Assembly: GCF_027706745.1 (NCBI RefSeq)
Contig: NZ_JAQFWP010000006.1
Location: 85,605-149,604 of the forward strand
Length of the DNA: 64,000 nt
Source of the DNA: Nocardiopsis suaedae
GTDB taxonomy: Bacteria > Actinomycetota > Actinomycetes > Streptosporangiales > Streptosporangiaceae
Reading direction: 5' to 3'
Shown here: positions 32,793 through 42,640 of the stretch, in pieces
How the letters are laid out: every line of letters starts with the position of its first letter
Position numbering within the stretch: the stretch's first letter is position 1
Program-made: the position numbers and the translations under genes
The notes under the pieces: generated by a model
Database searches by the model: none
The model's input: only the letters and a program-made list of their open reading frames with translations
What the model was told of the DNA's origin: nothing

Positions 32793-32945
32793 CGTTCCCA
32801 TTCTCTTGTGACTCGGCTTTCGCGCGAAAGCTCAACGGTCAGCGGCAAACAGGGCTACGTTACCGGTCGAACTGGGACGATGCGCCACCGGCGACCGCAT
32901 TGCGGGACGGCTCCGGCGCCGCGGGCCGCATGCGGCCGCCACCGC

Positions 32946-33896
32946 TCAGGGGACCCGCTGGCCCCACAGCAGCGACGCGGCGGCGGCCAGCGCCCCCAGC
33001 AGCACCGCGGCGCGCACCCACCACACCACGTTCTCCTGGTATTCGATCTCACTCCCCAGCGAGGAGCCGATGTCCTCGTACACCTTGCTGAGCTCGGTCT
33101 CGGACTCGGCCTCGTAGAAGTAGCCGCCGGTGTCGTCGGCCAGGCGCTCCAGCGCCTCCTTGTCGATGTTGGCCTCCACCGGCTCGCCGTTGATCTCCAC
33201 CAGCGCGGTGCCGCTGCCGAAGGCGATCGTGGACACCGGCACCTCGGCCTCGGCCGCCGCCCGCGAGGCCGAGGCCACCGGCCGGCCGCTGGTGTTCTCC
33301 CCGTCCGAGAGCAGCACGATCGCCGAGGGCGGCGGCTCCTCGCCCGATTCGGAGTCGAAGGACTCGATGGACTGCAGCGAGGCGAACACCCCCTCGCCGA
33401 TGGCGGTGCCGGGGGAGATCTGCAGGTTCTGGATGGAGTCGGCCACCGCCTGGTGGTCCTGGGTGGGCGAGGCCACCACCCCGGCGGTCGCCGAGAAGCT
33501 CACCAGCCCCACGTTGAACCGGTCGGGCAGCGACTCCACGAACCCCACCGCCGACTCCTTGGCGGCGCTGATCCGGTCCGGGTCGACGTCGTTGGCCACC
33601 ATGGACGGCGACACGTCGATGGCCACCATGATGGTGGCGCGCTCGCGCGGCACCTCTACCGGCATGGCCGGGCGCCCCATGGCCACCGCCAGCACCAGCA
33701 TCGTCGCCAGGAACAGCGCCGCGCCCACGTGCCGCTGCCAGCCCGGCCGCGCCGGGGCCACCCGGTCCAGCAGCGCCAGGTTGGTGAAGCGCGCCGCCTG
33801 GGCGCGGCGCCGCAGCTGGACCCAGACATAGGCGGCGGCCAGCACGGCGACGACCACCAGCGCCGCGGCCATCCAGCCGGGGGACAGCAGGTTCAC
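32946..33896 (-). CDS. VWA-domain membrane protein (BatA-like)
   Basis: 316 residues from ATG 33896. Two N-terminal hydrophobic helices (residues 8-25 and 57-75), a von Willebrand A domain at 85-280 with the MIDAS motif DVSPSM (D-x-S-x-S) and LLSDGENTSG, and a C-terminal helix at 290-310. This is the Aerotolerance BatA/BatB layout. It binds a divalent metal and probably a partner on the periplasmic or membrane face. It is the last gene of a MoxR-DUF58-VWA operon, in which the MoxR ATPase is thought to act as chaperone for the VWA partner. Confidence 0.9.
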   Translation of the reverse strand: MNLLSPGWMAAALVVVAVLAAAYVWVQLRRRAQAARFTNLALLDRVAPARPGWQRHVGAALFLATMLVLAVAMGRPAMPVEVPRERATIMVAIDVSPSMVANDVDPDRISAAKESAVGFVESLPDRFNVGLVSFSATAGVVASPTQDHQAVADSIQNLQISPGTAIGEGVFASLQSIESFDSESGEEPPPSAIVLLSDGENTSGRPVASASRAAAEAEVPVSTIAFGSGTALVEINGEPVEANIDKEALERLADDTGGYFYEAESETELSKVYEDIGSSLGSEIEYQENVVWWVRAAVLLGALAAAASLLWGQRVP

Positions 33897-33918
33897 GGCA
33901 TCGTCCTTTCGTCGCTGT

Positions 33919-34905
33919 TCAGCGGGGCCGGGCCGGGGTGTGGCGGGCCAGCCGGTGGGCGGTGGTGCGCTGGGAGACCACGAACCGGGCCATGTCCACC
34001 ACCCAGTCCCGGTCGGTGCGCAGCACCACGTGCGGCACCCCGGTGCGGCGCAGCGCCGCGGCCACCGCCTCGCGCTGGGCGCGGGCGGCGGCGCGGTAGC
34101 GCTCGCGCACCGCCGGGGTGATCTTGACGGCGCGGGCGCGCCCGGTCTCGGGGTCGGCCAGCTCGGCCCAGCCCACGTCGGGCACGTCCAGCTCGCGCGG
34201 GTCGAGCACCTCCACGGCGAGCACCTGGTGGCGGGCGGCCAGCCGCCGCATGGGCCGCTCCCAGGGCGCCTCGGCGCCGCCGGGCGGGGTGTCGAGGAAG
34301 TCGGAGACGACCACGCGCAGGCCGCGGCGGATCTGCGAGCGGGCCAGCTCCTCCACGGCCGCGGCCAGGTCGGCGCGGCCGGCGGCGGCCCCGCCCGGCC
34401 CGGCGTCGCCGCGGGGGGCGGCGGCCACGGTGGCCATCAGGGTGGTCAGCGCCGAGCGGCCCGAGCGGGCGGGCCAGCGGCGCACCCGCCCGCGGTGCAG
34501 GAAGTAGGCGCCGAAGCGGTCGCCGACCTTCTGGGTGAGCACGGTGACGGCGGCCAGGGCGCCCACGGCCACGTCGCGCTTCTCGCACCCGGCGGTGCCG
34601 AAGTCCATGCTGGGGGACAGGTCCAGCAGGGTCCAGGTCTCCAGTTCGCGGTCGGCGACCTGGTCGCGCACGTGCGGCACGGTGGTGCGGGCGGTGACCG
34701 CCCAGTCCATGTGCCGCACGTCGTCCTCGCCGGGCAGGTAGCGGCGGGCCTCGGCGGGCTCGCTGCCCGGCCCCTGGCGCAGCCCCAGGTGCTCTCCGTG
34801 CAGTAGGCCCTCCATGCGGCGCACGATGCGCAGGTCCAGGTGGCCCAGGGCCTCGTGGGCGCGCGGGTCCAGCAGGGGCGCCGGTCGGCGGGGCGGGGCG
34901 GCCAC
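33919..34905 (-). CDS. DUF58 domain protein (MoxR-associated)
   Basis: 328 residues, GTG 34905, 3 bp after the MoxR stop. The DUF58 core is clear: GPGSEPAEARRYLPGEDDVR and DWAVTARTTVPHVRDQ, then TWTLLDLSPSMDFGTAGCEK, which is a degenerate VWA MIDAS (D-L-S-P-S-M). No transmembrane helix. DUF58 proteins always accompany MoxR ATPases and are thought to be clients or adaptors for cofactor insertion or complex assembly; the mechanism is not known. Confidence 0.9.
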   Translation of the reverse strand: MAAPPRRPAPLLDPRAHEALGHLDLRIVRRMEGLLHGEHLGLRQGPGSEPAEARRYLPGEDDVRHMDWAVTARTTVPHVRDQVADRELETWTLLDLSPSMDFGTAGCEKRDVAVGALAAVTVLTQKVGDRFGAYFLHRGRVRRWPARSGRSALTTLMATVAAAPRGDAGPGGAAAGRADLAAAVEELARSQIRRGLRVVVSDFLDTPPGGAEAPWERPMRRLAARHQVLAVEVLDPRELDVPDVGWAELADPETGRARAVKITPAVRERYRAAARAQREAVAAALRRTGVPHVVLRTDRDWVVDMARFVVSQRTTAHRLARHTPARPR

Positions 34906-34908
34906 GGC

Positions 34909-35988
<1,080 letters not shown>

Positions 35989-36238
35989 TCGTCCAGCCTT
36001 TCCGTCGGCGCCCCCCGGGGGGCGCCGGTGCCGTCCTCGCCGCCCGGCGTGTCGGGCCGCTGTCGCGCCGGCCGGGCGGCCGCATAGCATTGGGCCCGCG
36101 TTCCCTGACTTCCCCTCCGTGCGGCGGTTGGATTCCGCACGGAGAGTCGGGAATGCTCACACATCGGCGATGCTACCGCCGCGCGGGCGGTTCGGGGCGC
36201 CCTGGACCGGGCGCGGCGGGGTCGGATGAGGTTCGGGG

Positions 36239-37018
36239 GTGCGCGTGGACGCGGGAGGCGGACTGCACGAGGGCGACCCGCGCCAGCTGGGCGGGTACCG
36301 TCTGCGCGCACGCCTGTCGTCCTCGCCCGAGGGCACGGTGTACGCGGCCGTGGACTCCCGCGGCGACCCGGTCGAGGTGGTGCTGCTCAGCGAGGGGGCC
36401 GCGGGCGACGGGCAGGCGCGCGAGCGGTTCCGCGCGGCGGTGGCCGGCGGGCGGAAGGGGGATGGGCCCCGGGTGCTGTCCTCCAGCACGCGCGCCTCGG
36501 CGGCGGCGTGGGCCGCGGTGGCCCCGGGCGGGGGCGGAGCGGGCGCGCTGCTGGAGACGGTCTCGGGCGGTGCGGGGCGGGTGCGCTCGGGCGCCGCGCC
36601 GTCGCTGCAGCCGCACTGGTCGGCGCGCACGGCCCCGGCGTCGGGGCGGTGGTTCTGGCCGCTGCCGGGCGGCGGCGGGCAGGCGGCGGCCCCGCGCGCC
36701 AACCGTGCGGTGGTGGTGGGCATGGTGCTGTTGCTGCTGCTGGCCGTGCTGTTGGCGGTGCTGCTGTACTTCTGGCTGTCGCTGCTGTCCCAGCAGGCCG
36801 GGGCGCAGGCCGAGCCGTCGCCCTCGCCCTCGTCCAGCCCGAGCGGGTCCCCTTCGCCGTCGCCGTCCCCCTCGCCGTCGGAGTCGGGGGAGGGGGACGG
36901 GCCGAGCGAGGGGCCCACCTCCTCGCCGTCGGAGGACCCCTCCTCGGACGTGCCCGAGGCGCCGCTGGACGACGACGACCTGTCCACCCTGCCGCAGGAC
37001 CCCCAGACCCTGACCTGA
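36239..37018 (+). CDS. Single-pass membrane protein with kinase-N-lobe-like domain and Ser/Pro tail
   Basis: 259 residues from GTG 36239. Residues 18-55 (LGGYRLRARLSSSPEGTVYA) look like the first strands and Gly loop of a Ser/Thr kinase, but the loop lacks its glycines, the VAVK Lys is not evident, and there is no catalytic lobe. One hydrophobic helix lies at about 160-182 (VVVGMVLLLLLAVLLAVLLY), then an extracytoplasmic Ser/Pro repeat (SPSP) and an acidic tail. I read it as a membrane-anchored protein with a remnant or minimal kinase-like fold. Divergent from the MoxR operon by about 250 bp. Confidence 0.6.
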   Translation: MRVDAGGGLHEGDPRQLGGYRLRARLSSSPEGTVYAAVDSRGDPVEVVLLSEGAAGDGQARERFRAAVAGGRKGDGPRVLSSSTRASAAAWAAVAPGGGGAGALLETVSGGAGRVRSGAAPSLQPHWSARTAPASGRWFWPLPGGGGQAAAPRANRAVVVGMVLLLLLAVLLAVLLYFWLSLLSQQAGAQAEPSPSPSSSPSGSPSPSPSPSPSESGEGDGPSEGPTSSPSEDPSSDVPEAPLDDDDLSTLPQDPQTLT

Positions 37019-37173
37019 CCGGGCACTGCGCCCCCGCCGTTCCGGGGACCTTGGTCCGTGCGCGGCCAGGGGCCCTTTCCGCGCCGGGGGCGCCGGGCTA
37101 GCGTCTGCCGCATCCGCGGGGCGCGCACCCGGCCGTGGGCGGCTGGGCCCCGTTCGGTGGGGAAGGGGGCGTG

Positions 37174-38178
37174 ATGCTCGGCGGCCGTTCCCCGGCCCGG
37201 GCGGCCGCCGCAGGTGCGACCGCCGCGCTGCTGGCCGCGTCGTCGGCGGCGGCCCTGATGGTGGGCGAGTACCCGGTCGCCTGGCGCGAGCTGGCGCGGG
37301 CGCTGGCCGCCCCGGGCGGGCAGCCGGGGTCGGTGGGGTTCATCGTGTGGGAGCTGCGGGTGCCGCGCCTGGTGGCCGGGGCGGCCGCGGGGGCGGTTTT
37401 CGCCGCGGCGGCGGTGCTGCTGCAGGGGGCCTGGGGGAGCCGCGCCCTGGACGTGCGCCTGCTGGGCATGGGCGGGGGAGCGGTGCTGGGGGCGGTGCTG
37501 GCCGGGCCGGTGGGGCAGGCGGGTCCCGGGGAGCGCGCGGCCGCGGCGGTGGCGGGGGCGCTGGCGGCCGGGGCCCTGGTGACGGTGGTGCTGCGGCGTG
37601 CGGGCGCCGGGTGGGGCCCGGGGCGGCGGGCGGTGGCGGGCGCGTCGGCGGATGCGGTGCTGACCGCTGCCGCGGTGGCGGCCGCGGTGCGCGCGGCCGG
37701 GGGGTGGGAGGCGGCCTGGCCGGGTCTTGCCTGGGTGGCGGTCGGGACGCTGTCGGGGGCTTTGGAGCAGGTGCTGGTGCTGGGGGTGCTGTGCGCGGGG
37801 GCGGTGGCGGCGGTGCTGGTGCTGTCGGCCCCGGGCGGGCCGGGTGGCGGGCCGTGGGCGGCCGTGGTGCCGGCGGCGGTGCTGTGCGGGCTGGGGACGG
37901 CGCTGGCGGGACCGCTGCTGCTGGCGGGGCTGCCTGGGGCCGTGGCGGGGGCCTGGATCGGCCGGGGGCGCCCGGCGCGGTCGGTGGCGGCGGCCGTGCC
38001 GGTGGGGGCGTGCACGGTCCTGGTGTGCGATGTGGTGCTGCGGTCGGCGGGGGAGTGGGCCGAGCCCGCGGTGGGGTTGGCGACCGGGGCGGTGGGGGCG
38101 GTGGTCCTTGCGGCCGCGGCGGCCGTGGGGAGGGCACCGGGGGCGCGGAGGAGTGAGCCCAGGGAAGCGGTGCGGTAG
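37174..38178 (+). CDS. FecCD-type permease-like membrane protein
   Basis: 334 residues (ATG 37174, GGAAGG seven bases before; GTG 37171 also possible). About nine hydrophobic helices. VGEYPVAWRELARALAA and VWELRVPRLVAGAAAGAVFA, then AAVLLQGAWGSRALDVRLLG, follow the FecCD/BtuC fold (R-L-P-R-x(7)-G, A-G-x-x-x-Q, N-P-L-A-x-P-x-x-L-G), but the N-P-L-A part is lost. Such permeases normally pair with an ATPase and a binding protein for siderophores; none is nearby, so it is either an orphan half-transporter or repurposed. Extremely Ala/Gly/Val-rich. Confidence 0.65.
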   Translation: MLGGRSPARAAAAGATAALLAASSAAALMVGEYPVAWRELARALAAPGGQPGSVGFIVWELRVPRLVAGAAAGAVFAAAAVLLQGAWGSRALDVRLLGMGGGAVLGAVLAGPVGQAGPGERAAAAVAGALAAGALVTVVLRRAGAGWGPGRRAVAGASADAVLTAAAVAAAVRAAGGWEAAWPGLAWVAVGTLSGALEQVLVLGVLCAGAVAAVLVLSAPGGPGGGPWAAVVPAAVLCGLGTALAGPLLLAGLPGAVAGAWIGRGRPARSVAAAVPVGACTVLVCDVVLRSAGEWAEPAVGLATGAVGAVVLAAAAAVGRAPGARRSEPREAVR

Positions 38179-38210
38179 CTCCCTTGAGGGGGGGCGCGGC
38201 GTCTGCGTCC

Positions 38211-38342
38211 CAGCGCGCTTGCGGCGAAGGTGCGGCGGGTCCCGTCAGCGCTCTATGAATCCCCTGCCATAGATCTACGTCATAAAGCCAGGAGTGTCGT
38301 GTTCCACCGCTTCACAAACACAGCGGAGCGGCTTCGCCGCAC
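38211..38342 (+). repeat. Dispersed structured intergenic repeat, copy C (132 nt)
   Basis: AGCGCGCTT box, CAGCGC box and core CCATAGATCTACGTCATAAA are spaced exactly as in copies A and B. The hairpin CAGCGGAGCGGCTTCGCCGC at 38321-38340 is 33 nt after the core, as in B. It sits 33 bp after the FecCD-like stop and 70 bp before the coiled-coil gene. Confidence 0.85.
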
Positions 38343-38411
38343 CAACCGTCCAAAGATCATCCAGTGCAAAGAGGGCGGGTGCGTTACCCGCTATGGAAGG
38401 ATCTGCGTCCC

Positions 38412-39068
38412 ATGAGTCTGGGAAAGTGGCTGAACCCTGCGGCGTGGGGGCGACCGCGCGACTTCGAGTCCCGTCTGGCCTCCCTGCAACCGGAGTTGCA
38501 CCGCCACCGCCAACGCGCGGCCGAAGCCCGGCAGAACGGAGGCACCGACCTGCGCTGCCTGCTGGCCGAGGCCGAATACGAGCGGGCCGAACTCGTCAAG
38601 ACCATCGCCCACCGGGCCGGGCGCCTGGGCGTGGACTGGTCCGAGCAACACGACGGCCTGCTACTGGACCTGGTCGAGGTCGACGCCCGCACCGGGCAGT
38701 CCACCGCCCTTGAGACGCTGCGCGGCGACCTTCTGGGCCTCATCGAGGACGGCCGCGCCCACGACGCCAAGCAGAAGGCGCGCGAGGCCCTCGACCGCGC
38801 CCAGACCGAGCGCCGCGATGCCGAGAAGGCGCGCGAGGACGAACGCTCCATGGCCAAGTGGCAGGAGAAACGCGGCGAGATGATCGACCTGATGGCGACC
38901 CGCGCCAAGGAACTGGAGTCCTCGGGCCGCCTCGACGCGGTGGCCGAGTGGGAGCGGCAGCAGGAGAAGACGGTCCAGCAGCTCCTGTTCATGGACCGCA
39001 CGGTGGGCATGGACAGCGACGCCGATTCGATCCGCGAGGAGCTCCGCCGCCGCATCGCCGAACTCTGA
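38412..39068 (+). CDS. Coiled-coil hypothetical protein
   Basis: 218 residues from ATG 38412; GGAAGGATC lies about ten bases upstream. Rich in Glu, Arg, Ala and Gln with heptad-like helices through most of its length (residues 90-200, e.g. AREALDRAQTERRDAEKARE), no hydrophobic segment and no known domain. Base composition is less extreme than neighbours. A soluble, elongated coiled-coil protein is predicted; function unknown. Its transcript may begin within or pass through repeat copy C. Confidence 0.75.
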   Translation: MSLGKWLNPAAWGRPRDFESRLASLQPELHRHRQRAAEARQNGGTDLRCLLAEAEYERAELVKTIAHRAGRLGVDWSEQHDGLLLDLVEVDARTGQSTALETLRGDLLGLIEDGRAHDAKQKAREALDRAQTERRDAEKAREDERSMAKWQEKRGEMIDLMATRAKELESSGRLDAVAEWERQQEKTVQQLLFMDRTVGMDSDADSIREELRRRIAEL

Positions 39069-39267
39069 GCCGCCCGTCGGCGGGCGGTCTCCGACCATCC
39101 GCCGACGGCGTGCCCGTGTCCGCACGGACCACCCCACAGCGCCCCAGAGGCGCCTCGACGGGGCGACCCGAAAAACCGGTGGAGCACTGCCGCTCCCGCC
39201 GGTAGCGTCCCCGACCGCCCGCGCACACCACCGGGCGGACAAGACGCACAGCAGGCAGGAGCGCACC

Positions 39268-40113
39268 GTGGACGAACACCCCACCCACCCCCACGACCCC
39301 GTCCCCGAACGCCCGGTGCGCCCCCTGCAGGGCCGCACCGCCCTGGTCACCGGAGTCAGCAGGCACGACGGCATCGGATACGCCGTCGCCCGCCGCCTCG
39401 CCTCCTACGGCGCCTCGGTCTTCTGCCACCACCACCGCCCCCACGACACCGAGCAGCCCTGGGGCTCCGACGACACCGACGCCGTCCTGCAAGGGGTGCG
39501 CGACGCCCGCACCGACCCCCAGGCCCGCGTCGAGGGCGCCGGAGCCGACCTGGCCGCCCCCGGGGCCCCGCATGAGCTGTTCGAGGCCGCACACGCGTCG
39601 CTGGGGCACGTCGACGTCCTGGTGTGCAACCACGCCCGCTCGGGCGGCGACGCCGACCTGGCCGGGGTCAGCGAGGCCATGCTTGACGGCCACTGGGCCG
39701 TGGACGCGCGTTCGCCGCTGCTGCTGGCCCAGGCTTTCGCCACCGCGCACGACGGCCGCCCCGGGGGCAGGATCGTGTTCATGACCTCCGGGCAGGGGCA
39801 GGGCCCCATGCCCGGTGAGGTCGCCTACGCCGCCGCCAAGGGCGCGCTGGCGGCCATCACCCTGACCGTCGCCGACGAGCTGGCCGAACGCGGCATCACC
39901 GTCAACACGGTCAACCCCGGGCCGGTGCAGACGGGGTACATCCCCCGGGAGGCCGAGCGCGCCCTCATGCACAAGCTGCCCATGGGGCGCCTGGGCCGGC
40001 CCGATGACCCGGCCCGGCTGATCGCGTGGCTGGCCACCGACGAGTCGCGCTGGATCACCGGGCAGGTCCTCAACAGCGAGGGCGGGTTCGCGCGCTGGCG
40101 CGACCCGGCCTGA
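39268..40113 (+). CDS. SDR-family oxidoreductase
   Basis: 281 residues, GTG 39268 with AGGAGC upstream. SDR with a variant cofactor loop, TGVSRHDGIGYAVARRLA, as in the FabI-like/extended loops of actinomycete SDRs; VCNHARSGG replaces the NNAG strand; catalytic Ser in VFMTSGQGQGPM and Tyr-x3-Lys in YAAAKGAL; C-terminus GQVLNSEGGF. The first 18 residues are Pro/His-rich and disordered. Substrate unknown. Confidence 0.87.
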   Translation: MDEHPTHPHDPVPERPVRPLQGRTALVTGVSRHDGIGYAVARRLASYGASVFCHHHRPHDTEQPWGSDDTDAVLQGVRDARTDPQARVEGAGADLAAPGAPHELFEAAHASLGHVDVLVCNHARSGGDADLAGVSEAMLDGHWAVDARSPLLLAQAFATAHDGRPGGRIVFMTSGQGQGPMPGEVAYAAAKGALAAITLTVADELAERGITVNTVNPGPVQTGYIPREAERALMHKLPMGRLGRPDDPARLIAWLATDESRWITGQVLNSEGGFARWRDPA

Positions 40114-40291
40114 GCGCGCGGGGCGCGGCCGCGCCCGGCGGGCGGCCGGGCCCTGATTGGCGGGGCGCCCGGCGAGGTAGGACACCCACGAGCGCGCGGG
40201 AGCGCGCCGGACAGTCAGGACCGCAGCGGCGACGAGATCGGGCCGGGCGGCGGGGGAGGGCCCTGCCGTGCGGCCTCGGAGGCGATGGGCG

Positions 40292-40624
40292 ATGGCAGTA
40301 CTGGACGAGAAGCAGATCACCGACGGGCTGGAGCTGCTGGAGGGGTGGGAGTGGCACCCCGAGGACGCCGAGATCCGCCGGACGGTGGTGATGCCGGACT
40401 TCATGTCGGTGGTCCATCTGGTGGAGGGCATCGCGCACGCGGCGGAGCAGGCCGGGCACCACCCGGACATGGACATCCGGTACAACCGGCTGACGCTGCA
40501 CCAGACGACGCACGCGGCGGGCGGGGTGACGGAGGCGGACTTCGCGCTGGCGGCCCGGATGGACGAGCTGATCGCCGACGCCCAGCCGCGCGGGGGGAGA
40601 GGCGAGGGGCCCGAGGGCGGCTGA
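40292..40624 (+). CDS. 4a-hydroxytetrahydrobiopterin dehydratase (pterin carbinolamine dehydratase)
   Basis: 110 residues from ATG 40292 (GGAGG nine bases upstream; an upstream start would add eight residues). The catalytic signature HAAEQAGHHPDMDIRYNRLT and HQTTHAAGGVTEADFALAAR gives the conserved His-His-Pro and Thr-His. It dehydrates 4a-carbinolamine pterin after aromatic amino-acid hydroxylase turnover or serves as a molybdopterin-side enzyme; no hydroxylase gene is nearby. The length is usual for the family. Confidence 0.9.
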   Translation: MAVLDEKQITDGLELLEGWEWHPEDAEIRRTVVMPDFMSVVHLVEGIAHAAEQAGHHPDMDIRYNRLTLHQTTHAAGGVTEADFALAARMDELIADAQPRGGRGEGPEGG

Positions 40625-40916
40625 GCGCCTCGGATCAGTGATCGCGGGGACCCCGGGGCGTGGCGGGCGTTCTCGAGCTCCGGGCCCTCCCTGCGAGGGC
40701 GGGCGGGTGAGCGGGTACCCCGCTTCAGGGCCCCGGCCGGGCGCCGGGCCGCCGGGTGGGCGCATGGTCACCCGCGCTCGTGGCGGCCGCCGCCCCGGTG
40801 CGCCCTTCTCGGCGATGATCTCGACAGGAGTGCTGTCATTCCGGCGGTTTTGACAGCACCATTGTCGAGATCATCGCCGAGGGGCGCGGACGACCACACA
40901 CCCGCCCCGGCCACCC
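40625..40916. other. Intergenic region with long hairpin
   Basis: 292 bp between convergent stops; only the inverted repeat at 40808-40881 stands out. Confidence 0.5.
40808..40881. repeat. 31-bp-arm imperfect inverted repeat
   Basis: Left arm from CTCGGCGATGATCTCGACA to GTGCTGTCA (40808-40838); right arm is its complement in 28 of 31 positions (40851-40881); loop of 12 nt. The only mismatches are a central GGA against CAT. Far longer than the GC-rich terminators elsewhere in the window and of mixed composition. It may be a MITE-like element or a strong bidirectional terminator. Confidence 0.8.
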
Positions 40917-42512
40917 CTACCCCCGGCTGCGCGGCCCCAGGCGCGAGCGGCGGATCTTGCCCGAAGGGGACTTGGGCAGCTCCTCCACGAAGTCGATCGT
41001 GCGCGGGTAGGCGTGCTCGGCGAACCGCCCCCGCACCAGCTCCCGCAGCTTCTCGGCCAGCTCCGGGCCCGCCTGGGCCCCGTCGGCCAGCACCACGGTG
41101 GCCGCCACCGTCTGGCCGCCCGTCCCGTCCGGGGCGCCGTAGACCGCCGCCTCCACCACGTCCGGGTGCTCCAGCAGCGCCGTCTCCACATCCCCTGGAA
41201 CGATCCGGTACCCCGAGGCCAGGATGGCCTCCTCGTCGCGCGAGGAGAAGAAGAAGCACCCCTCCCGGTCGCGCACCGCCGTGTCCGCGGTGACGAACCA
41301 GCGCCCGTCCGGCGTCAGGCGCGCCTTGGGGTCGCCTGCGTACCCGCCGAACCAGTACGCCGCGCTCTCCCGGGCGTCCACGGCCACCCGACCCAGAACC
41401 CCCGGTGCGGCCTCCACGTCGTCGAAGGGGTCGAGCACCGCCACCGACCACCCCGGAAGGCTCGTGCCCTGGGACCCCGGCGGCACCTCCACGGCCGCGT
41501 CCGGGTGCTGGTGCTGGCCCACGCACACCCCCAGCTCGGCCTGCCCGTAGTGGTCGCGCACCGGCGCGCCGAACACGTCTCCGGCCCAGTCCACCACCCC
41601 CTCGGGCAGCGGTTCGCCCGCGCTCGACAGTCGGCGCACCGCCACCTCCGGCGGCAGTGTCTTGACGGTCGAGCGCAGCGTCCGGTACAGGGTCGGGGCC
41701 GCCACCAGGTTGGTGACCCGCTGTTCGGCCAGCACGTCCAGCACCAGCTCCGGGTCGGCGCCGGCGCGCAGCTGCAGCCCGGCGTGCCCGGCCAGCAGGG
41801 GGGCCACCAACCCGAAGTACAGCCCGTAGTGCCAGCTGGGGTCGTGGGTGTTCCAGTACACGTCGTCCTCGGCGACGTCCAGGCCGTACCGGAAATGGGA
41901 GTGGAAGGCGGCCAGGGCCCGCACCGGCACCTCGAACCCGCGGGGCACGCCGCCGGGGCCGGGGGAGTACAGGTGCAGGAACGGCGCCGATCCCCCCACG
42001 GCCTCGGCCCGGGGCACGGGCCCGGCGCCCGCGGCGAGCCCGTCCAGGGTCAGGTCCCCGGCCAGGCCGCCGGGGCCGGCCACGGCCACCCGCCAGGGGC
42101 CCGCGTCCTGCAGCTTGTGGCGGACGCGCTCCTCGCACACCACCAGGCGGGCGCGCGCTCCGGCCAGGCGGGTGCCGATCGCCGCGGGTGCCAGCGCGGT
42201 GAGCAGCGGGACGTGCACGGCGCCCAGCCGCCATGCGGCCATGGCGGTGGCCGCCAGGTCGAAGCCGCGGTCCAGCAGGGTGGCCACCCGGTCGCCGCGG
42301 CCGATGCCCAGACGCGCCATGCCCGCGGCCAGGCGGCCCGACCGCCGGGCCAGGTCGGCGAAGGTGTGCACCGCGGGCTCCAGGTCCTCGCCGATCTCGG
42401 TGACGGCGACGGCCGAGCCCGGGTGCCGGTCGCAGAGCAGGTGGGCCACCGATGCGGTCGGGGCGTCGTACGTGGCCAGCCAGTCGTGTACCTGCTGCGC
42501 CGGGGTGGGCAT
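40917..42512 (-). CDS. AMP-dependent acyl-CoA synthetase-like protein with altered core motif
   Basis: 531 residues from ATG 42512 (GAGGA upstream). ANL-superfamily fold: AHLLCDRHPGSAVAV start, VYWNTHDPSWHYGLYFGLVA, SSAGEPLPEGVVDWAG, GQAELGV (usual Y-G-Q-T-E), GRWFVTADTAVRD (motif for ribose-binding Asp) and PKSPSGKIRRSRLG with the catalytic C-terminal Lys. The phosphate-binding motif, normally T-S-G-T-T-G-x-P-K-G, reads YSPGPGGVPRG: all Ser/Thr after the first position and the Lys are changed. Either a weak enzyme or one using other chemistry. Divergent from a GNAT-like acyltransferase 128 bp away. Confidence 0.85.
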   Translation of the reverse strand: MPTPAQQVHDWLATYDAPTASVAHLLCDRHPGSAVAVTEIGEDLEPAVHTFADLARRSGRLAAGMARLGIGRGDRVATLLDRGFDLAATAMAAWRLGAVHVPLLTALAPAAIGTRLAGARARLVVCEERVRHKLQDAGPWRVAVAGPGGLAGDLTLDGLAAGAGPVPRAEAVGGSAPFLHLYSPGPGGVPRGFEVPVRALAAFHSHFRYGLDVAEDDVYWNTHDPSWHYGLYFGLVAPLLAGHAGLQLRAGADPELVLDVLAEQRVTNLVAAPTLYRTLRSTVKTLPPEVAVRRLSSAGEPLPEGVVDWAGDVFGAPVRDHYGQAELGVCVGQHQHPDAAVEVPPGSQGTSLPGWSVAVLDPFDDVEAAPGVLGRVAVDARESAAYWFGGYAGDPKARLTPDGRWFVTADTAVRDREGCFFFSSRDEEAILASGYRIVPGDVETALLEHPDVVEAAVYGAPDGTGGQTVAATVVLADGAQAGPELAEKLRELVRGRFAEHAYPRTIDFVEELPKSPSGKIRRSRLGPRSRG

Positions 42513-42640
42513 CGGTGGGCGTCCTCGATTTCTACGGGATTGGGATGTTGGTGGCGTTCGGTATAAGAGTATGCCTTGGTGTGTGATGGTGCCCTCATCC
42601 ACGGGGGCCCACGCCCGAGCCCGGGGAGGGGACAGGCCCG

